From assembly GCF_000002425.4 (NCBI RefSeq), contig NC_037266.1:6513443-6577442 (forward strand): a stretch of DNA of 64,000 nt, written 5' to 3'. Every line of letters starts with the position of its first letter. The stretch's first letter is position 1. The notes under the pieces are model-generated. The model did no database searches. It was not told the origin of the DNA and saw only the letters and a program-made list of their open reading frames with translations. This document shows positions 61,340-64,000 of the stretch, piece by piece. This DNA is from Physcomitrium patens (Eukaryota > Streptophyta > Bryopsida > Funariales > Funariaceae). The position numbers and the translations under genes were made by a program.

Positions 61340-61560
61340 CAATGGTGTTCAGATATTCTGACCTTCGCAACGTTATGGGCGGAGATCGAGAAACGGAGCG
61401 TGTACCTGTGAGGTTCGTTGCCACCCCTCTGGAGCCTATTTTAGAGAATCTTTCGGTGAGCCCAGAGAGCGAAGAGCACCGAGAACCCCACCCATAGGTT
61501 TCTTCCCTATTCCTGTAAACACACCTTGTGGGCGGTCAATTGGTGTCGCAGCTCAATCAA
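61066..61560 (+). other. Phototropin 3' region with a 29-A run
   Basis: Likely 3' UTR, possibly with an intron (GTGAGT at 61070, acceptor TTGTGCAG ending at 61190). A run of 29 A lies at 61311-61339. The open stretch crossing it (61249-61497) is mostly a Lys run plus sequence with no domain and is not called as a gene. Confidence 0.5.
61311..61339 (+). repeat. Run of 29 A
   Basis: Uninterrupted poly-A between ACATTGT and CAATGG. It has the same length as the run at 52689-52717 on the other side of the phototropin gene. Confidence 0.9.
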
Positions 61561-62141
61561 CCAACTTAACACCCTCATGTTGTGTCCTGCGTGTGCGAAG
61601 AATCTGGATTCAGATGAGCTGCTTGCACCATCCACTGCCTAGTCCACACACAGCGCAGCACCGAAAACGCTCCAAACCCCTTTTTTATGTGAATAGAAAC
61701 AAACAAATATTATTTAAGGAGTTCAATTTGTCGAAATCGACAGGAGAAAGTTTTCTGTACTAGACAAGATGAAGCAGAAGAAACGAAGAATACGATTTGA
61801 TTTCTTCTTCTCAGCTACAGTTGTTCACTGTGATTGAGATTGTGACTGCGTGATTGTTTGCATTTTTGCTCGATTTTGAACTTTTCCTCTTCATTGTCGT
61901 TCATGCCGACTGCTTTGATTCATTTGTGGTTCCACATGTGGGTTATCATTTTGTATTCCTGAAGCATTTGTGAACATAATAGTGGGTCAAGAGCTTTGCT
62001 TTAAAGATTACATTTGCATGATTGTAAACTGAATTAGATAAGATTGTCAACTGTTTGGGGATTAGGCAGCAGCTAATTTATTTCATTAGTAGTGATTGAG
62101 ATCATGTGGGTCGATTTATGAGAGGTTGTATGTGGATTGTG

Positions 62142-62195
<54 letters not shown>

Positions 62196-63099
62196 AACTA
62201 ATACCACAACGTGGATCTTCTAGAAAAGACCACAATGTCACACTACTAGAACATAATTCTAACCCCAGTTGAACATTGTGCATAAGTTATTTGTGAAGTT
62301 CATTAGAAGATGTGACACATCAAGGTGAAGGAGATTTTTTTGTCACATCAAATAAATAAATACTTATATATATAACACAATAAAATATCCTATAAATATA
62401 TATATATATATATATCACAACAAAACTCTCTCTCTCTCTCTCCATATATATGTATTTATACAATACAATAAAATGGCTTTAAAGTACATCTTTTTATGAA
62501 CCAAATATTCATAATTATACCACAATAAACACAACTTTTCAGATTTGTAAATTGGAATTTATTCAATTGAATGAAATACATGACATAGTTGGTGAATTGC
62601 AATTTTTTTTAATGGTCCTTTTTTAAGTTCATTTAAATTGTTATGTAAGTAGATTTTAATAACCATGAAAGGATACCTACTTTAACAAATTTAAAATCAT
62701 GTGTGATTTTTTTATAATTTTTCAAAAAATATATACTTTACAAAATTAAATGGTGAGCTAATCAAAGAATTAATAAGTTAATAGAATGTACAATATTTTA
62801 GTTTTAAATTAAATATATTCTTCATGTATTAATATAATCATACAAGTGTTTAAGTATTCTATCATTACTTTCTAATTATATTACATAAAGATTATTCAAA
62901 TTATGTTTATTTTTAAAATTAAATACATATTATAAACAGAAGAAATAAAGAAATAAATACATGAATATTTTTAACAAGTTATGTAGTATTATGTACATTA
63001 ATATTTAAATAATACATGTCTATATATATATATATATATATATGTGTGTATAAATTTTCAAAGGATTATAAAAATAGAATAAATAATAAAAGAAAAATA

Positions 63100-63131
<32 letters not shown>

Positions 63132-64000
63132 TGAAAATAAAATTAGGGTGTTTTAGATTCAATTTTAGTAAAGAACTTAATAGAACTAATTCCTACAACA
63201 TTCTAATTCTACCATGGATTACCATAAAATCATTTTTGAAGAGTTTTGAAGAGTCATTCTTTAAATAACTACTCAAATTGGAAAGTGTTATAGAAATATT
63301 TTAGATTTTTTTAAGTATATATATATATATATATATATATTTGTGTGTATGTGTGTGCATACTATGGGAAGCTTGCTTGCCACATAATCAATGGCCTTCA
63401 TAGGGGTTCTAAGGAAGAATGAGAGTATTATTTTAATCCCTACCTAAGCAAGGAGGAGTAGAAACAAGCGTCCCCAATAACATGGTGTATGCCCTATTTG
63501 GTGGATGCTTAAGATATTTTTTGGATAATCTTTAAGGTTTTTCAAGGCTCTAATATTTAGTTTAACAAAGTTGCAATTGGGTGTATATGTTGTTTCATAC
63601 TTTGATAAAAGCAACTCTTTTGTGTATTTAAATGTCTATTTTCTTAAGAATAACCAACTACAAGGAGATAAAATCAACTTTAGACATATTTTTAGTTACT
63701 TTTGTATAAGTCTTAGTATTAATTAAGAATAAAAATACCTTGTCTTTGTTACTAATCTCATCACAAAGAAAACATGTATGTAATGTAAAATACATTTTTA
63801 TAAATATTATAATGAATAATTCCATCAGATTAAGAATTGCGGTGCTTTTGACTCTGCTGTAAATAAAATAGGCTTTAACCTTAATTAACTTCAAGAGAAG
63901 GTCAATGAGACTTCTATGTTATATATATATATATATATATACACTTATTTATAGATTAAATAAAATATTTCAATTTATAGAAAAATTTAATAAATTAACA
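61561..64000. other. AT-rich intergenic DNA with many TA/CA microsatellites
   Basis: Simple repeats include CA then TA at about 62142-62192, TA at 62396-62415, CT at about 62427-62442, and TA at about 63018-63042, 63099-63124, 63317-63341 and 63919-63941. A short less AT-rich island at about 63355-63500 has no readable coding tract. The minus-strand open stretch 63658-63894 has no domain features. Confidence 0.7.

Noticed and set aside
61249-61497. 82-codon open stretch downstream of phototropin
   Set aside because: Contains a Lys run from the 29-A tract, has no domain and lies in the probable 3' UTR.

Overview
The window is nuclear DNA of a land plant, most likely a moss or other bryophyte. 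The genes are split by many short GT-AG introns and encode plastid and photoreceptor proteins found only in green plants. They sit in very AT-rich intergenic DNA that holds decayed Ty3/Gypsy retrotransposon remains. The species cannot be fixed from sequence alone. I rebuilt gene models by hand from splice signals, reading-frame phase and remembered family motifs; no search was run.

Layout. 1-2930: AT-rich DNA with a decayed Gypsy integrase. 3531-10454 (+): TIC110, the plastid inner-envelope import protein, 15 coding exons. 10.9-20.0 kb: AT-rich transposon graveyard with a recognisable Gypsy reverse transcriptase near 17 kb. 28194-20417 (-): an XRN2/3-type 5'-3' exoribonuclease, 22 coding exons, with a probable 2-kb leader reaching a TATA box near 30.31 kb. 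32427-33242 (+): a candidate two-exon gene for a small secreted protein. 35352-37048 (+): a double B-box protein of the STO/BBX24-BBX25 type. 38523-42040 (+): a multi-exon gene of unknown family, visible only through phase-matched small exons. 46126-49754 (+): a U-box/ARM-repeat E3 ligase of the PUB6/7/45 type. 55418-61065 (+): a phototropin (LOV1, LOV2, AGC kinase), 16 coding exons. 61.5-64 kb: AT-rich DNA full of TA microsatellites.

The genes form no operon-like unit. Two act in light responses (the B-box protein and phototropin), but they are 18 kb apart with two unrelated genes between, so a functional cluster is not supported. The points most worth following are the unrecognised gene at 38.5-42.0 kb, the small secreted protein at 32.4 kb, the intron that splits the LOV1 flavin-binding cysteine codon, a foldback element at 50.5-51.2 kb, and the long homopolymers of 47 T, 29 A and 29 A.
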